A DNA stretch of 29,929 nucleotides from JBGCDD01 sp045105075 (GCA_045105075.1 JBGCDD010000183.1:1-29929); one strand, 5' to 3'. Shown: positions 16,167 to 24,148, counted from the first letter of the stretch. Notes: generated by a model not told the origin, from the sequence alone. Made by a program: numbers and translations.

Positions 16167-17156
16167 ATGCCCGAAATCGCTTTGCAAGGCGCGCTTCAGC
16201 CGCTTTTTGATGAATTTATCGATTCGTTCAACGGCGGGTTCTCGCGGTATGGCGGCACCGGGTCGAGCTTTACAGTCTCGGCCGGGTTTCCCTATGGCTC
16301 AACTTTGACGGGCAATGGTATTTTTCTGGAAACCAGCGGTCCGGATTTCATGCGTGGCACTGTCACTGGATTCTACTTGGCCGAGATCACGCTAAGCCCG
16401 ACAACTGTGACGCGTTTGCTTGAATTCACCGGGCTGTCGATCGATGGCGCGTCGTTGATCGACTTGGTGGCGCGGACCAGCACGACAATTCGAGGCAATT
16501 TTGACGAAGATGTCCTGGCCGGGCGTCTGAACTCGCAATCCTGGGAGATCACAGGCAGTTCAGGCATCGATGTGGTGTCGACCAGCGATCTGCTGGATCT
16601 GTCACGAAGCGATACGATTTACCTTTTGGCTGGGGCGGATCGGGCGCAGGCGGGTGCCGGAAATGACAAGGTCTATGGCGGTTCAGGGCGTGATTCGCTG
16701 TTTGGAGAGTCCGGGCGTGACATTTTGGTGGGCGCGGGTGGCAACGATATTCTGGACGGCGGCGGCCAAGCCGATGTGGTGCTGGGCGGGGCGGGCAATG
16801 ACATCATTGATGGCGGTGCGGCCAATGATCGGTTGGTCGGCGGGCAAGGGCGAGATGTGATCAATGGCGGCGGTGGGGCGGATTTTCTGACCGGTTCGGC
16901 AGGCAATGATCTTATGAGCGGCGGCGCGGGGCGCGATACGTTTCAGTTCAATGGCGCTGTTAACGAAGGCCGCGACCGGATCTTGGATTTCAACCTTGCC
17001 TTTGACGAGATTAAGATTTCGGGGGCCACCCGCGCGGATGTGACGATCTCGGAGGCAGGTCTCGGCACCCGTATCGCGTTGGACTCGGGCACCGAAATCA
17101 TTCTGATTGGCGTTCAGGCGAACACGCTGACGCTGGATGATCTCAGCTTCGTCTGA
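16167..17156 (+). CDS. RTX-type calcium-binding repeat protein (probable type I secretion substrate)
   Basis: A 329-residue acidic protein. The N-terminal half (about 1-150) has no family I recognise. From about residue 155 to 265 it carries around ten glycine/aspartate nonapeptide repeats of the haemolysin type, such as GGSGRDSLFG, GGAGNDIID and GGGGADFLTG. These form calcium-binding beta-rolls outside the cell. The C-terminus LTLDDLSFV (hydrophobic end after acidic residues) fits a type I secretion signal, and there is no N-terminal signal peptide. No ABC/HlyD secretion genes are adjacent, so export would use a system encoded elsewhere. ATG 16167 has only a weak AGGA upstream. Its stop lies 2 bases from the stop of the convergent gene. 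Confidence 0.88.
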   Translation: MPEIALQGALQPLFDEFIDSFNGGFSRYGGTGSSFTVSAGFPYGSTLTGNGIFLETSGPDFMRGTVTGFYLAEITLSPTTVTRLLEFTGLSIDGASLIDLVARTSTTIRGNFDEDVLAGRLNSQSWEITGSSGIDVVSTSDLLDLSRSDTIYLLAGADRAQAGAGNDKVYGGSGRDSLFGESGRDILVGAGGNDILDGGGQADVVLGGAGNDIIDGGAANDRLVGGQGRDVINGGGGADFLTGSAGNDLMSGGAGRDTFQFNGAVNEGRDRILDFNLAFDEIKISGATRADVTISEAGLGTRIALDSGTEIILIGVQANTLTLDDLSFV

Positions 17157-17158
17157 AC

Positions 17159-17713
17159 CTAAGCAAACGCGGGCGGCTGGATCGTTTTCAGCCGCGAGCG
17201 CAACAAAAGTTTGTTGGAATTCAACGCGTCCGCTATGCGCACCACATGCGTGTTGCTGCCGTTGGGCGAACGCAAAAGTGTCGTTTCTGCCCGTTCGAGA
17301 GCTGCGGAAAACTCAGACTTCGCTCTCGGCAGTGAGGCTTGGCGTATCGCGCGAAACTGAGACCCACCGCGTCTTACCTGGGGCGCAGCTTTGTCCAGAT
17401 TGGCATTGATGGTGCGGCCCAAACGGTTTTCCACATCAAGTAAAACAGTGCGGATTTCGGCGTACGCGGGATCTTGCGTCAGTTGACTGGCGGCCTTGGC
17501 GTAGGTTTGTCGATAACAATCATAGCGATAGACTGGCTGTAGCCGTTGGCACCCCCGTACGCCGCGTTTCAGGGTGCGGATTGTTTTTGATGTTGTCGCA
17601 TTGTTGAGGCCAGCCGCGTTGTTGCCGCCGCCCCCGCCATAGGCCAACGCGGGCACAGGCGCGGCGAGCGATAGCGACAGCAACACGGACATGAACAGGG
17701 ATGGGCGGGGCAT
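17159..17713 (-). CDS. Hypothetical periplasmic/secreted protein with Gly-rich N-terminus
   Basis: Family not recognised. The 184-residue product starts with a signal peptide (MPRPSLFMSVLLSLSLAAPVPALA) cut before YGGGGGNNAAG. The mature part is mostly helical and basic, with two cysteines (GCQRLQPVYRYDCYRQTY) spaced to form a possible disulfide. A regular Arg/Ala-rich helical tail follows. ATG 17713 is preceded by AAGGAG at the right spacing; an earlier in-frame ATG at 17740 has no Shine-Dalgarno and would add residues ahead of the signal. A TTAACCAT motif (17733-17740) lies just upstream. It is convergent with the RTX gene and divergent from the next gene. Confidence 0.75.
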   Translation of the reverse strand: MPRPSLFMSVLLSLSLAAPVPALAYGGGGGNNAAGLNNATTSKTIRTLKRGVRGCQRLQPVYRYDCYRQTYAKAASQLTQDPAYAEIRTVLLDVENRLGRTINANLDKAAPQVRRGGSQFRAIRQASLPRAKSEFSAALERAETTLLRSPNGSNTHVVRIADALNSNKLLLRSRLKTIQPPAFA

Positions 17714-17732
17714 GACGGTCTCCTTGGTTTTG

Positions 17733-17740
17733 TTAACCAT
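17733..17740 (+). promoter_or_regulatory. CtrA-type half-site TTAACCAT
   Basis: TTAACCAT lies in the 127-bp divergent region between two small envelope-protein genes. It matches the short CtrA-type element seen in alphaproteobacteria. The rest of this region holds no gene that I can see. Confidence 0.3.
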
Positions 17741-17840
17741 AGATCACGTTTGACTGCGGGTTTGTAAACTGGATCCCACAAGCCGAGAGATTTTTGACGA
17801 CGGTCATAGGGTTGCCGCATTTTCCGGCTTGGATGTGAAC

Positions 17841-18203
17841 ATGAGGTTTGGATCAGTTTTTGAACGCTCGGGCCGGGACCGCCGCGCCAACCGTGCGGCG
17901 CGTGAACGTGCGTTGGCGTTGTCGCCACGTCGGTTGTTGCTGCGCATATTGTTGCTGCCTTTGGCGGTCGCGGGTCTTTCTCTGTCTATCTACACGCGGC
18001 TTTATCCGGAAAATGTGACAGAAGTGGCACGCGGGATTCTTGCTGCCAGCAGTTGCGAGGCGGCAGAGCGTTTTGAGCAAGACGCGGTGTGTATTGAACC
18101 CGCCGGCGAGGCGCGGCGTCTGTTGGCGCGCCCGGCTGCCCAAGATGCGCCCGCCGCGCGGATCGTAGGTGGCGCCAAGTTCGTCAGCGCCCCTGAAAAT
18201 TAA
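17841..18203 (+). CDS. Hypothetical single-pass membrane protein
   Basis: Family not recognised. The product has about 120 residues: a basic cytoplasmic N-terminus (RSGRDRRANRAARERAL), one transmembrane segment (LLLRILLLPLAVAGLSLSIY), then a predicted periplasmic domain. That domain has two cysteines (ASSCEAAERFEQDAVC) that could form a disulfide and ends in an Ala/Pro-rich tail. ATG 17841 is preferred over in-frame TTG 17829 and GTG 17835; the ribosome-binding site is weak in all cases. The stop overlaps the uvrB stop by sharing TTAA. Coding is supported by the charge pattern and the membrane segment rather than by homology. Confidence 0.68.
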   Translation: MRFGSVFERSGRDRRANRAARERALALSPRRLLLRILLLPLAVAGLSLSIYTRLYPENVTEVARGILAASSCEAAERFEQDAVCIEPAGEARRLLARPAAQDAPAARIVGGAKFVSAPEN

Positions 18204-20383
18204 CGTTTGCGCCGTTTGACATTGCCACCGCGTTGGCCGGGCCGCCCTGCTGTTGATCGTCCACGCGATTTGACGGCGTCTTCGGACGCTTTTTCGACGG
18301 CATATTGACGCGCCATCGGATCGTCAGCGACCGCAAGGTCAACCGCTTCCAGGCGCTTGACCTCGTCGCGAAGGCGTGCGGCCTCTTCGAATTCGAGATT
18401 TTCCGCAGCTTTGCGCATGTCGGTGCGCAACCCTTCCAACACGGTTTGCAAATTGCCACCGGCCATTGGGTTGTCGATTTTGGCGGTCACACGGTTCATA
18501 TCCGTATCGCCTTTGTAAAGACCGGACAGCACATCTTCAACGTTCTTTTTGACCGTCGCCGGGGTGATCCCGTGTTCTTCGTTATAGGCGATTTGCTTGA
18601 GGCGACGGCGATCGGTTTCGGCCAGTGCACGCTCCATGCTGCCGGTGATTTTGTCCGCATACATGATCACGCGGCCATCAGCATTGCGCGCAGCGCGGCC
18701 AATGGTTTGAACCAGCGAGGTTTCTGAGCGCAGGAAGCCTTCCTTGTCAGCATCCAAGATCGCCACCAAACCACATTCGGGAATGTCGAGCCCCTCGCGC
18801 AACAGGTTGATTCCGATCAGAACGTCAAACGCGCCGAGCCGTAAATCACGCAGGATTTCAATGCGTTCCAACGTGTCGATGTCGGAATGCATGTAGCGCA
18901 CTTTGATGCCCTGTTCGTGCATATATTCGGTCAGATCTTCGGCCATGCGTTTGGTGAGCGTCGTGACGAGGGTGCGGTAACCGTCGGCAGACACTTTGCG
19001 CACTTCATCGAGCAGGTCGTCAACCTGCATTTGCACAGGGCGGATTTCGACCATGGGATCGAGCAGACCGGTGGGGCGGATGACCTGTTCGGTGAAAACA
19101 CCACCGGTTTGTTCGATCTCCCATTTTGCCGGGGTCGCGGACACAAAGACAGATTGGGGGCGCATTGCGTCCCATTCCTCAAATTTGAGGGGGCGGTTGT
19201 CCATGCAGGACGGCAGGCGGAAACCATGTTCCGCCAGAGTGAACTTGCGCCGGTAATCGCCTTTGTACATACCCCCGATCTGAGGTACCGAAACGTGAGA
19301 TTCGTCTGCAAAAACAATGGCATTGTCGGGAATGAATTCGAACAAGGTGGGGGGCGGCTCACCGGGCGCCCGCCCGGTCAGATAGCGGGAATAGTTTTCG
19401 ATCCCGTTGCAAACACCGGTGGCTTCCAGCATTTCAAGATCGAAATTGGTCCGCTGTTCCAGACGCTGTGCTTCGAGCAATTTGCCATCGCCAACAAGCT
19501 GATCAAGCCGGTTCCGCAGCTCTTTTTTGATCTGAATCATCGCCTGCTGCATGGTAGGTTTGGGCGTGACATAGTGGCTGTTCGCATAGACGCGGATCTG
19601 TTCGAACGTATCGGTTTTTTCGCCGGTCAGCGGGTCGAATTCGGTGATGCCTTCGAGCTCTTCGCCAAAAAAAGACAGCCGCCATGCGCGGTCTTCCAAG
19701 TGGGCGGGAAAGATTTCCAGACTGTCGCCGCGGACACGGAAGCTGCCCCGCTGAAACGCCTGATCGTTGCGTTTGTATTGCTGAGTGACCAGATCGGCCA
19801 TGATCTGGCGTTGGTTGTATTCTTTGCCAATCTTGAGGTCCTGGGTCATGGCGCCGTATGTTTCGACCGAACCGATGCCGTAAATGCACGAGACGGACGC
19901 CACAATGATCACGTCATCGCGTTCCAGCAACGCGCGTGTGGCCGAGTGGCGCATGCGGTCGATCTGTTCGTTAATCTGGCTTTCTTTTTCGATGTAAGTG
20001 TCAGAGCGGGCGACGTAGGCTTCGGGTTGGTAGTAGTCGTAAAAGCTTACGAAATACTCAACGGCATTTTCGGGAAAAAAGCCTTTGAACTCGCCATAGA
20101 GCTGCGCTGCGAGTGTTTTGTTGGGCGCCAAAATGATGGCCGGGCGCTGGGTTTCTTCAATCACTTTAGCCATTGTAAAGGTTTTGCCGGTACCAGTTGC
20201 CCCAAGCAGCACTTGATCACGGTCGCCGTCCAGCACGCCTTGGGTCAGCTCTGAAATCGCAGTGGGTTGGTCTCCGGCTGCGGTGAATTCGGTTTGCATG
20301 ACCAATCGTCTGCCGCCTTCCAGTTTGGGACGGGCCAGCACATCTGGGCGGTCGGGCAGTGCATTGGTGTTGTTGAAGGGCAT
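18200..20383 (-). CDS. uvrB: Excinuclease ABC subunit B
   Basis: UvrB is the DNA-damage verification helicase of nucleotide excision repair; with UvrA it loads on damaged DNA and then recruits UvrC. The Walker A is GATGTGKT (61-68). The beta-hairpin region YYQPEAYVARSDTYIEKES, helicase motifs (DESHVSVPQIGGM, TLTKRMAEDLT, QTIGRAARN) and a C-terminal UVR motif (AAENLEFEEAARLRDEVKRLE) for UvrC contact are all present. A basic tail follows. It is 727 residues from ATG 20383, which has an AGGA upstream; the frame happens to stay open to 20569. No alphaproteobacterial LexA box (GTTC-N7-GTTC or its complement) is visible upstream. It is convergent with the small membrane-protein gene. Confidence 0.97.
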   Translation of the reverse strand: MPFNNTNALPDRPDVLARPKLEGGRRLVMQTEFTAAGDQPTAISELTQGVLDGDRDQVLLGATGTGKTFTMAKVIEETQRPAIILAPNKTLAAQLYGEFKGFFPENAVEYFVSFYDYYQPEAYVARSDTYIEKESQINEQIDRMRHSATRALLERDDVIIVASVSCIYGIGSVETYGAMTQDLKIGKEYNQRQIMADLVTQQYKRNDQAFQRGSFRVRGDSLEIFPAHLEDRAWRLSFFGEELEGITEFDPLTGEKTDTFEQIRVYANSHYVTPKPTMQQAMIQIKKELRNRLDQLVGDGKLLEAQRLEQRTNFDLEMLEATGVCNGIENYSRYLTGRAPGEPPPTLFEFIPDNAIVFADESHVSVPQIGGMYKGDYRRKFTLAEHGFRLPSCMDNRPLKFEEWDAMRPQSVFVSATPAKWEIEQTGGVFTEQVIRPTGLLDPMVEIRPVQMQVDDLLDEVRKVSADGYRTLVTTLTKRMAEDLTEYMHEQGIKVRYMHSDIDTLERIEILRDLRLGAFDVLIGINLLREGLDIPECGLVAILDADKEGFLRSETSLVQTIGRAARNADGRVIMYADKITGSMERALAETDRRRLKQIAYNEEHGITPATVKKNVEDVLSGLYKGDTDMNRVTAKIDNPMAGGNLQTVLEGLRTDMRKAAENLEFEEAARLRDEVKRLEAVDLAVADDPMARQYAVEKASEDAVKSRGRSTAGRPGQRGGNVKRRKR

Positions 20384-20658
20384 GGGGCAAAGTCCTGTTG
20401 GCAGTGTTACAGAGTTGATCCGTTTGCCGTGTGGTTCAACCCCTCGAAGGGAGGATGATGACAGAAATTGGCATGAGGCGAGACGTTTGATTCTACGGTT
20501 TGATGGTTTGATCTGTTCTTTGGACTCGAAGACAGGGTCTTTGGTTGCAATAATTGATCCCAGATCCAATCCAACAATTGCCGGACCTGAACAGCCTGGG
20601 TTGTATTTTGGTCAATGTTATGGATTGTCCAGCAGCTGTAGCTAAGGGGCAAAATGGC
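20384..20658. promoter_or_regulatory. 275-bp divergent region uvrB / HAD gene
   Basis: No gene is supported here. The stretch must hold the promoters of both divergent genes. It contains three copies of GTTTGAT (20485-20491, 20498-20504, 20506-20512) read on the plus strand, and no SOS box of the GTTC-N7-GTTC form. No strong -35/-10 pair could be fixed by eye. Confidence 0.4.
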
Positions 20659-21378
20659 ATGCTGAGCAATTTCAAAGCGATGGTTTTCGACGTTTATGGA
20701 ACGCTGATTGATTGGGAAAGCGGGATGATCGCGGGGCTCGAGCCGTTGACGCGGCAAGTGAGCCAAAATCTTGGTAGGGATGACATCTTGGAAGCGCATG
20801 CTTTTTACGAATCAACTCTGCAACGCTGGTCGCCTCAAAAACCCTATTGCGCGCTATTGGCCTCGGTTTATCGTCGCTTGGCCGAGGAATGGGGTGTTGA
20901 AGTGGAGTGGGCAGACTGCCTGACATATGGCGCTTCGGTACAGCATTGGCCGGCTTTCCCAGACAGCAAGGAGGCGTTGATATATCTCAAACAACACTTC
21001 TTGTTGATGGTGCTTACCAACACTGACAATGACAGTTTTGCGCATTCAAATGCGCGCTTGGGTGTGACTTTTGATGGCGTTTACACCGCGCAAGATGTCG
21101 GAAGCTACAAGCCAGATCCGCGCAATTTTAGGTTTCTGGACGAAATGCTTGTTCGGCGTGGAATTGCAAAGAGTGACGTTTTGCATGTGGCAGAAAGCCT
21201 GTTTCATGATCATGTGCCCGGGAATGCGGCGGGGCTGTCCAATTGCTGGGTTTATCGGCGCCATGACCAGCAGGGTTTTGGAGCAACGATGGACCCCGGA
21301 CAAATGCCGCGAATTGATATGAAATTCAACTCAATGGCGGATATGGTCGCGGCCCATCGCAAAGCGCAGACAACCTGA
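20659..21378 (+). CDS. HAD-superfamily hydrolase (haloacid dehalogenase type II-like)
   Basis: A 239-residue HAD hydrolase. Motif I is VFDVYGTLID with nucleophile Asp11; motif II is LTNTDND; motif III Lys is in YKPDPRNF; motif IV is VAESLFHDHVPGN. The helical cap and YKPDPRNF are typical of the 2-haloacid dehalogenase type II group. True dehalogenases carry a Ser-Asn step and a Ser-x-Asn-x-x-Asp motif, whereas here these are TNTDND and ESLFHDH, so dehalogenation should not be assumed. A phosphatase or other HAD activity is equally possible. ATG 20659 follows AAGGGGC at a workable distance. The next genes on the same strand are nearby but unrelated. Confidence 0.88.
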   Translation: MLSNFKAMVFDVYGTLIDWESGMIAGLEPLTRQVSQNLGRDDILEAHAFYESTLQRWSPQKPYCALLASVYRRLAEEWGVEVEWADCLTYGASVQHWPAFPDSKEALIYLKQHFLLMVLTNTDNDSFAHSNARLGVTFDGVYTAQDVGSYKPDPRNFRFLDEMLVRRGIAKSDVLHVAESLFHDHVPGNAAGLSNCWVYRRHDQQGFGATMDPGQMPRIDMKFNSMADMVAAHRKAQTT

Positions 21379-21448
21379 GACAAAACGCGTCTTGTTCGCG
21401 CGCAGTCGACGGCCCATATTGCACATCAATCCACGGAGGAGCATCCGA

Positions 21449-21760
21449 ATGCGCGCGCGAATCTACAAACCGGCCCGAACCGCAATGTCATCAGGCACTG
21501 CCAAAACCCGGGATTGGGTGTTGGAATTCGCACAGGCCAGCGGGCGCGAAGTGGATCCATTGATGGGCTGGACGTCATCAAATGACACACAAAGCCAAGT
21601 GCGACTGAGCTTTGCCAGCAAAGAAGCCGCGCAAGACTATGCGCATGCCAACGCCATTGAGGCGCAAGTGATCGAACCCAAAACGCGCAAACCCAATGTG
21701 CGCCCGGGTGGTTACGGCGAAAACTTTGCGACCAATCGCCGTGGGGCTTGGACCCACTGA
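21449..21760 (+). CDS. NADH dehydrogenase accessory subunit, NDUFS4 (ETC complex I subunit) family
   Basis: A 103-residue homologue of the mitochondrial NDUFS4 18-kDa subunit that stabilises the NADH-dehydrogenase arm of complex I. It is known in alphaproteobacteria. RARIYKPARTAMSSGTAKTRDWVLEF is the conserved N-terminal region, MGWTSSNDTQSQVRLSF is the hallmark W-x-S-S-x-D segment, and NVRPGGYGENFATNRRGAWTH is the conserved tail. ATG 21449 has a strong GGAGG Shine-Dalgarno 8 bases upstream, so upstream frame-open sequence is not used. It stands apart from any nuo cluster in this window. The GNAT gene overlaps its 3' end by 13 bp, so the two are probably co-transcribed. Confidence 0.92.
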   Translation: MRARIYKPARTAMSSGTAKTRDWVLEFAQASGREVDPLMGWTSSNDTQSQVRLSFASKEAAQDYAHANAIEAQVIEPKTRKPNVRPGGYGENFATNRRGAWTH

Positions 21761-22236
21761 GTTTTCTGGTCACGCCTTGCACGCCAAGCGCGGTGACTGA
21801 ACTGATTGCTGCACATCTCGAGCAATCCTGGGATGCGACGCCCGCAACCTCGAACCACACAATGGACGCTGACATGCTGACGCGCCAAGACGTGCGGCTT
21901 TGGGCCGTGTGCGACAAAGATGCAGTTTTGGGGTGTGGCGGTTTAAAGGATTTGGGCGGCGGTTTGGTCGAGGTTAAATCGGTGCACGTGGCGGCAGATG
22001 CCCGCCGACGCGGCGTGGCGGTTGCGTTGATGGGCCATCTGATCAATGTGGTGCGCGATGAAAACGCCGAGGCTTTGGTGCTTGAAACTGGAACGATGCA
22101 AAGTTACGCCGCCGCGCGCGCGCTCTATGAGCGCTTGGGGTTCGAGTATTGCGGCGTGATTCCGGGATACGAACTTGATCCAAACAGCGCGTTCATGCGG
22201 CTTGATCTGTCGCGCACAACAAAGCCACCAGCCTGA
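21748..22236 (+). CDS. GNAT family N-acetyltransferase
   Basis: A GCN5-related acetyltransferase of about 162 residues that transfers acetyl from acetyl-CoA to an unknown amine. Motif A is VEVKSVHVAADARRRGVAVALM (pyrophosphate loop near residues 86-90), and motif B is TMQSYAAARALYERLGFEYCGVIPGY. The predicted start is TTG 21748, inside the preceding gene; a later non-ATG start is possible because the first residues are not strongly conserved. The overlap with the complex I subunit gene suggests translational coupling. It is convergent with yacG. Confidence 0.85.
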   Translation: MDPLSFLVTPCTPSAVTELIAAHLEQSWDATPATSNHTMDADMLTRQDVRLWAVCDKDAVLGCGGLKDLGGGLVEVKSVHVAADARRRGVAVALMGHLINVVRDENAEALVLETGTMQSYAAARALYERLGFEYCGVIPGYELDPNSAFMRLDLSRTTKPPA

Positions 22237-22306
22237 ATGCCGACTGCCGTTCAGAGCGGCCTAAAACAGTATAAAAGCGGGGCCAGTTTGGCCACGAAAG
22301 TGCCTT

Positions 22307-22483
22307 TCAGTGTGGTTTGGGCGGATCTAGCGCTTCCATCGCGGCCTCGATGTCATCGGGGTCGTTGGATGGCACCGCGTAGGCGCCCGTCAGCCACTTG
22401 CCCAAATCGAGATCCGCACAACGGGCCGAACAAAACGGGCGATATTTAAGGACAGGCTCTTTGTCACAGATCGGGCAGCTCAT
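22307..22483 (-). CDS. yacG: DNA gyrase inhibitor YacG (zinc protein)
   Basis: A 58-residue protein, read directly from the sequence because it is very short. It begins MSCPICDK and carries a second knuckle FCSARCADLDLGKWL, giving four zinc cysteines (3, 6, 18, 22) in the CPxC-x11-CxxxC spacing of YacG. YacG binds and inhibits DNA gyrase in Escherichia coli. The acidic tail SNDPDDIEAAMEAL is typical. Its ATG shares ATGA with the stop of the RNase gene, so translation is probably coupled. It is the last gene of the minus-strand run. Its stop lies 70 bp from the convergent GNAT gene; that gap has only small stems such as GGCCA-GTT-TGGCC (22281-22293). Confidence 0.92.
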   Translation of the reverse strand: MSCPICDKEPVLKYRPFCSARCADLDLGKWLTGAYAVPSNDPDDIEAAMEALDPPKPH

Positions 22484-23496
22484 TTCAGGATCTCATGCAG
22501 CGGTGTTCGGGCGCGTTTTCGGCTGAGTTCATAGTGCCCCAGCGGGGTCCATCCGACCAGAGCGGTGTCATCGGGATCGGTGCGAAAGGCCGCGCGAAGG
22601 GCATTTTCGAAGCCACGGCGGTCTTTTTTTGGCATCGGTGCCAGGTCCAGGGTGATTTGACCGCCCAAACCGCGCAACCGCAGCGCGCGGGGCAGGGCGC
22701 GTGCGCAGGCCATGTTGGTCTTGATACCTGCGGCCAACGACGTGTCGGCGCCGGTGTTGACGTCGACCGCGACCAGCGCGCGAGTTGGTTCGATGTAAAG
22801 GTGGCCGCCGCCGGGCAATGCGTGATGCGGGGTGCGCGCGGCGTCAATCGCCTCGAGGACGCCTTGATCCGCAAAGCAACCGTCGGTTGTGATGATGTCG
22901 GCGGGATCGGTCCAATCGCGCCAGGCCAACGTGTGGGCGCCGTCGCCCTCGGTCAGGGTTTCGGTCTCGGTTCCGGGGTCATTGCTGACTTGATCGGCCA
23001 GCAGAGCCATTGCCGCAATGTCTTCGGCGATGTCGTCCGCTTTGGCGCCTTCGCAGGCCGAGCGCAGGATAAGACCGGCACCGTCGAACGCGCCGACTGC
23101 GATTTCAAGCAGTCTGTCGCGTTCGTTTTCGTCTTTGATACTGCGCGAAATGTTAATGCCGGGTGCACCGGGGGTGACAATGGCATAGCGGCTTTTGAAC
23201 AGGATTTTCTGGGTCACTGGCAGCGCTTTGCCCGGTTCTGCAAAGCCTGTGACCTGGACCAGCAACAGCGCTCCTGGCGCCAAACCTTTGACTTGGCGCA
23301 GAAAAGCTGGCCCATCCGGAGTGGTCAGAAACATGCCGCCCTGGCCTTTGACGGGGCGATCTGCGCGCGCGCGGTAGATCGTGCCGGGGGTTGGCGCGTC
23401 GGACTCAACCAGCAGATCGTCCAGCTGGCCATCAACCATCAATGCAGCCGCCGCGCGACCGTCCAGATGATCCAAAAGAACGCTGCGCCCCTTCAT
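22480..23496 (-). CDS. rng: Ribonuclease E/G family protein (short form)
   Basis: An endoribonuclease of the RNase E/G family, 338 residues from ATG 23496, acting in rRNA maturation or mRNA decay. An S1-type RNA-binding region is near the start (TIYRARADRPVKGQGGMFL). The catalytic Mg ligands are present: Asp245 in VAVDVNTG and Asp284 in ITLDLAPM. LRLRGLGGQ and the YELSRKRARTPLHE end are also family hallmarks. The typical CPxC zinc link and the C-terminal extension of RNase E are missing. ATGA overlaps the start of yacG, and this gene's own ATG overlaps the maf stop. An in-frame extension to 23628 runs inside maf and has no separate Shine-Dalgarno. Confidence 0.92.
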   Translation of the reverse strand: MKGRSVLLDHLDGRAAAALMVDGQLDDLLVESDAPTPGTIYRARADRPVKGQGGMFLTTPDGPAFLRQVKGLAPGALLLVQVTGFAEPGKALPVTQKILFKSRYAIVTPGAPGINISRSIKDENERDRLLEIAVGAFDGAGLILRSACEGAKADDIAEDIAAMALLADQVSNDPGTETETLTEGDGAHTLAWRDWTDPADIITTDGCFADQGVLEAIDAARTPHHALPGGGHLYIEPTRALVAVDVNTGADTSLAAGIKTNMACARALPRALRLRGLGGQITLDLAPMPKKDRRGFENALRAAFRTDPDDTALVGWTPLGHYELSRKRARTPLHEILK

Positions 23497-24080
23497 GGTG
23501 CGCTGAAAACCGGGAACCCGGCGGTTTGCAAAAGGCTTGCGGTTTCGGCCAGTGGCAGGCCCACGATGGCGCTGAACGAGCCCGAGATCCACGGGATGAA
23601 AGCACCCGCGGGGCCTTGAATGCCCCATCCGCCGGCTTTGCCGCGCCAGTCTTCGGTGGCCAGGTAGGCGTCGATTTCCGTTGTGCTGAGACGTTTCATT
23701 TGGACCTGACTTTGCACGGTTTTCAACCAGCTGTTTTCGCCGCGTTTGACGGCGACGGTGGTGATCACGCGGTGGCGCCGCCCGGACATCAGGTTGAGAA
23801 AACCGCGTGCTTCTTCGGCGGTTTCGGGCTTGCCAAATATGCGTCTTCCCACCGCAACGGTGGTGTCAGCGCACAGCACCACTTCGTCGCCTTCCGTCGG
23901 GATCGCCATTAGTTTTTCTTTTGAAATCCGCACGTTATAAGGGCGTGGCAGTTCGTTTTTGAGCGGCGTTTCGTCGATATCGGGCGGGCGTATGGCGTCG
24001 GGCACCAGGCCAATCTGCGCCAACAGATCAAGCCGGCGCGGCGAACCTGAGCCCAGAATCAGACGCGGTGTGCTGGGCAT
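23493..24080 (-). CDS. maf: Maf-family nucleoside triphosphate pyrophosphatase
   Basis: A Maf/HAM1-like pyrophosphatase that hydrolyses (d)NTPs such as dTTP or modified nucleotides and is linked to septum formation. The N-terminal signature is LILGSGSPRRLDLL (GSGSPRR 10-16). DIDETPLKNE, VVLCADTTVAVG and FLNLMSGRRHRVITTVA are the further conserved blocks, including the metal/phosphate-binding acidic residues. About 195 residues from ATG 24080, which has GGGTGGG just upstream; an earlier ATG at 24098 is possible. It ends with an ATGA overlap into the RNase gene, so co-translation is likely. It follows infA by 68 bp. Confidence 0.92.
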   Translation of the reverse strand: MPSTPRLILGSGSPRRLDLLAQIGLVPDAIRPPDIDETPLKNELPRPYNVRISKEKLMAIPTEGDEVVLCADTTVAVGRRIFGKPETAEEARGFLNLMSGRRHRVITTVAVKRGENSWLKTVQSQVQMKRLSTTEIDAYLATEDWRGKAGGWGIQGPAGAFIPWISGSFSAIVGLPLAETASLLQTAGFPVFSAP

Positions 24081-24148
24081 CGAAACCCACCCGGGCATAT
24101 GTCACGACACGACATATTTGCCCGCGCAAAACGTGCTGTGCGCACGCG

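Noticed and set aside
16620..16950. Tandem DNA repeat or CRISPR-like array in the RTX gene
   Set aside because: The repeats are degenerate codons for glycine/aspartate nonapeptides, with no constant direct repeat or spacers.
18887..20254. 455-codon plus-strand frame opposite uvrB
   Set aside because: Antisense to a certain uvrB; His/Phe/Gly-rich shadow composition and no Shine-Dalgarno.
20384..20569. Possible N-terminal extension of uvrB
   Set aside because: The extra codons have no homology to UvrB, and ATG 20383 has a Shine-Dalgarno and the normal length.
22495..23619. 374-codon plus-strand frame opposite the RNase gene
   Set aside because: The sense strand carries catalytic RNase E/G motifs. 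The antisense frame has no known features.
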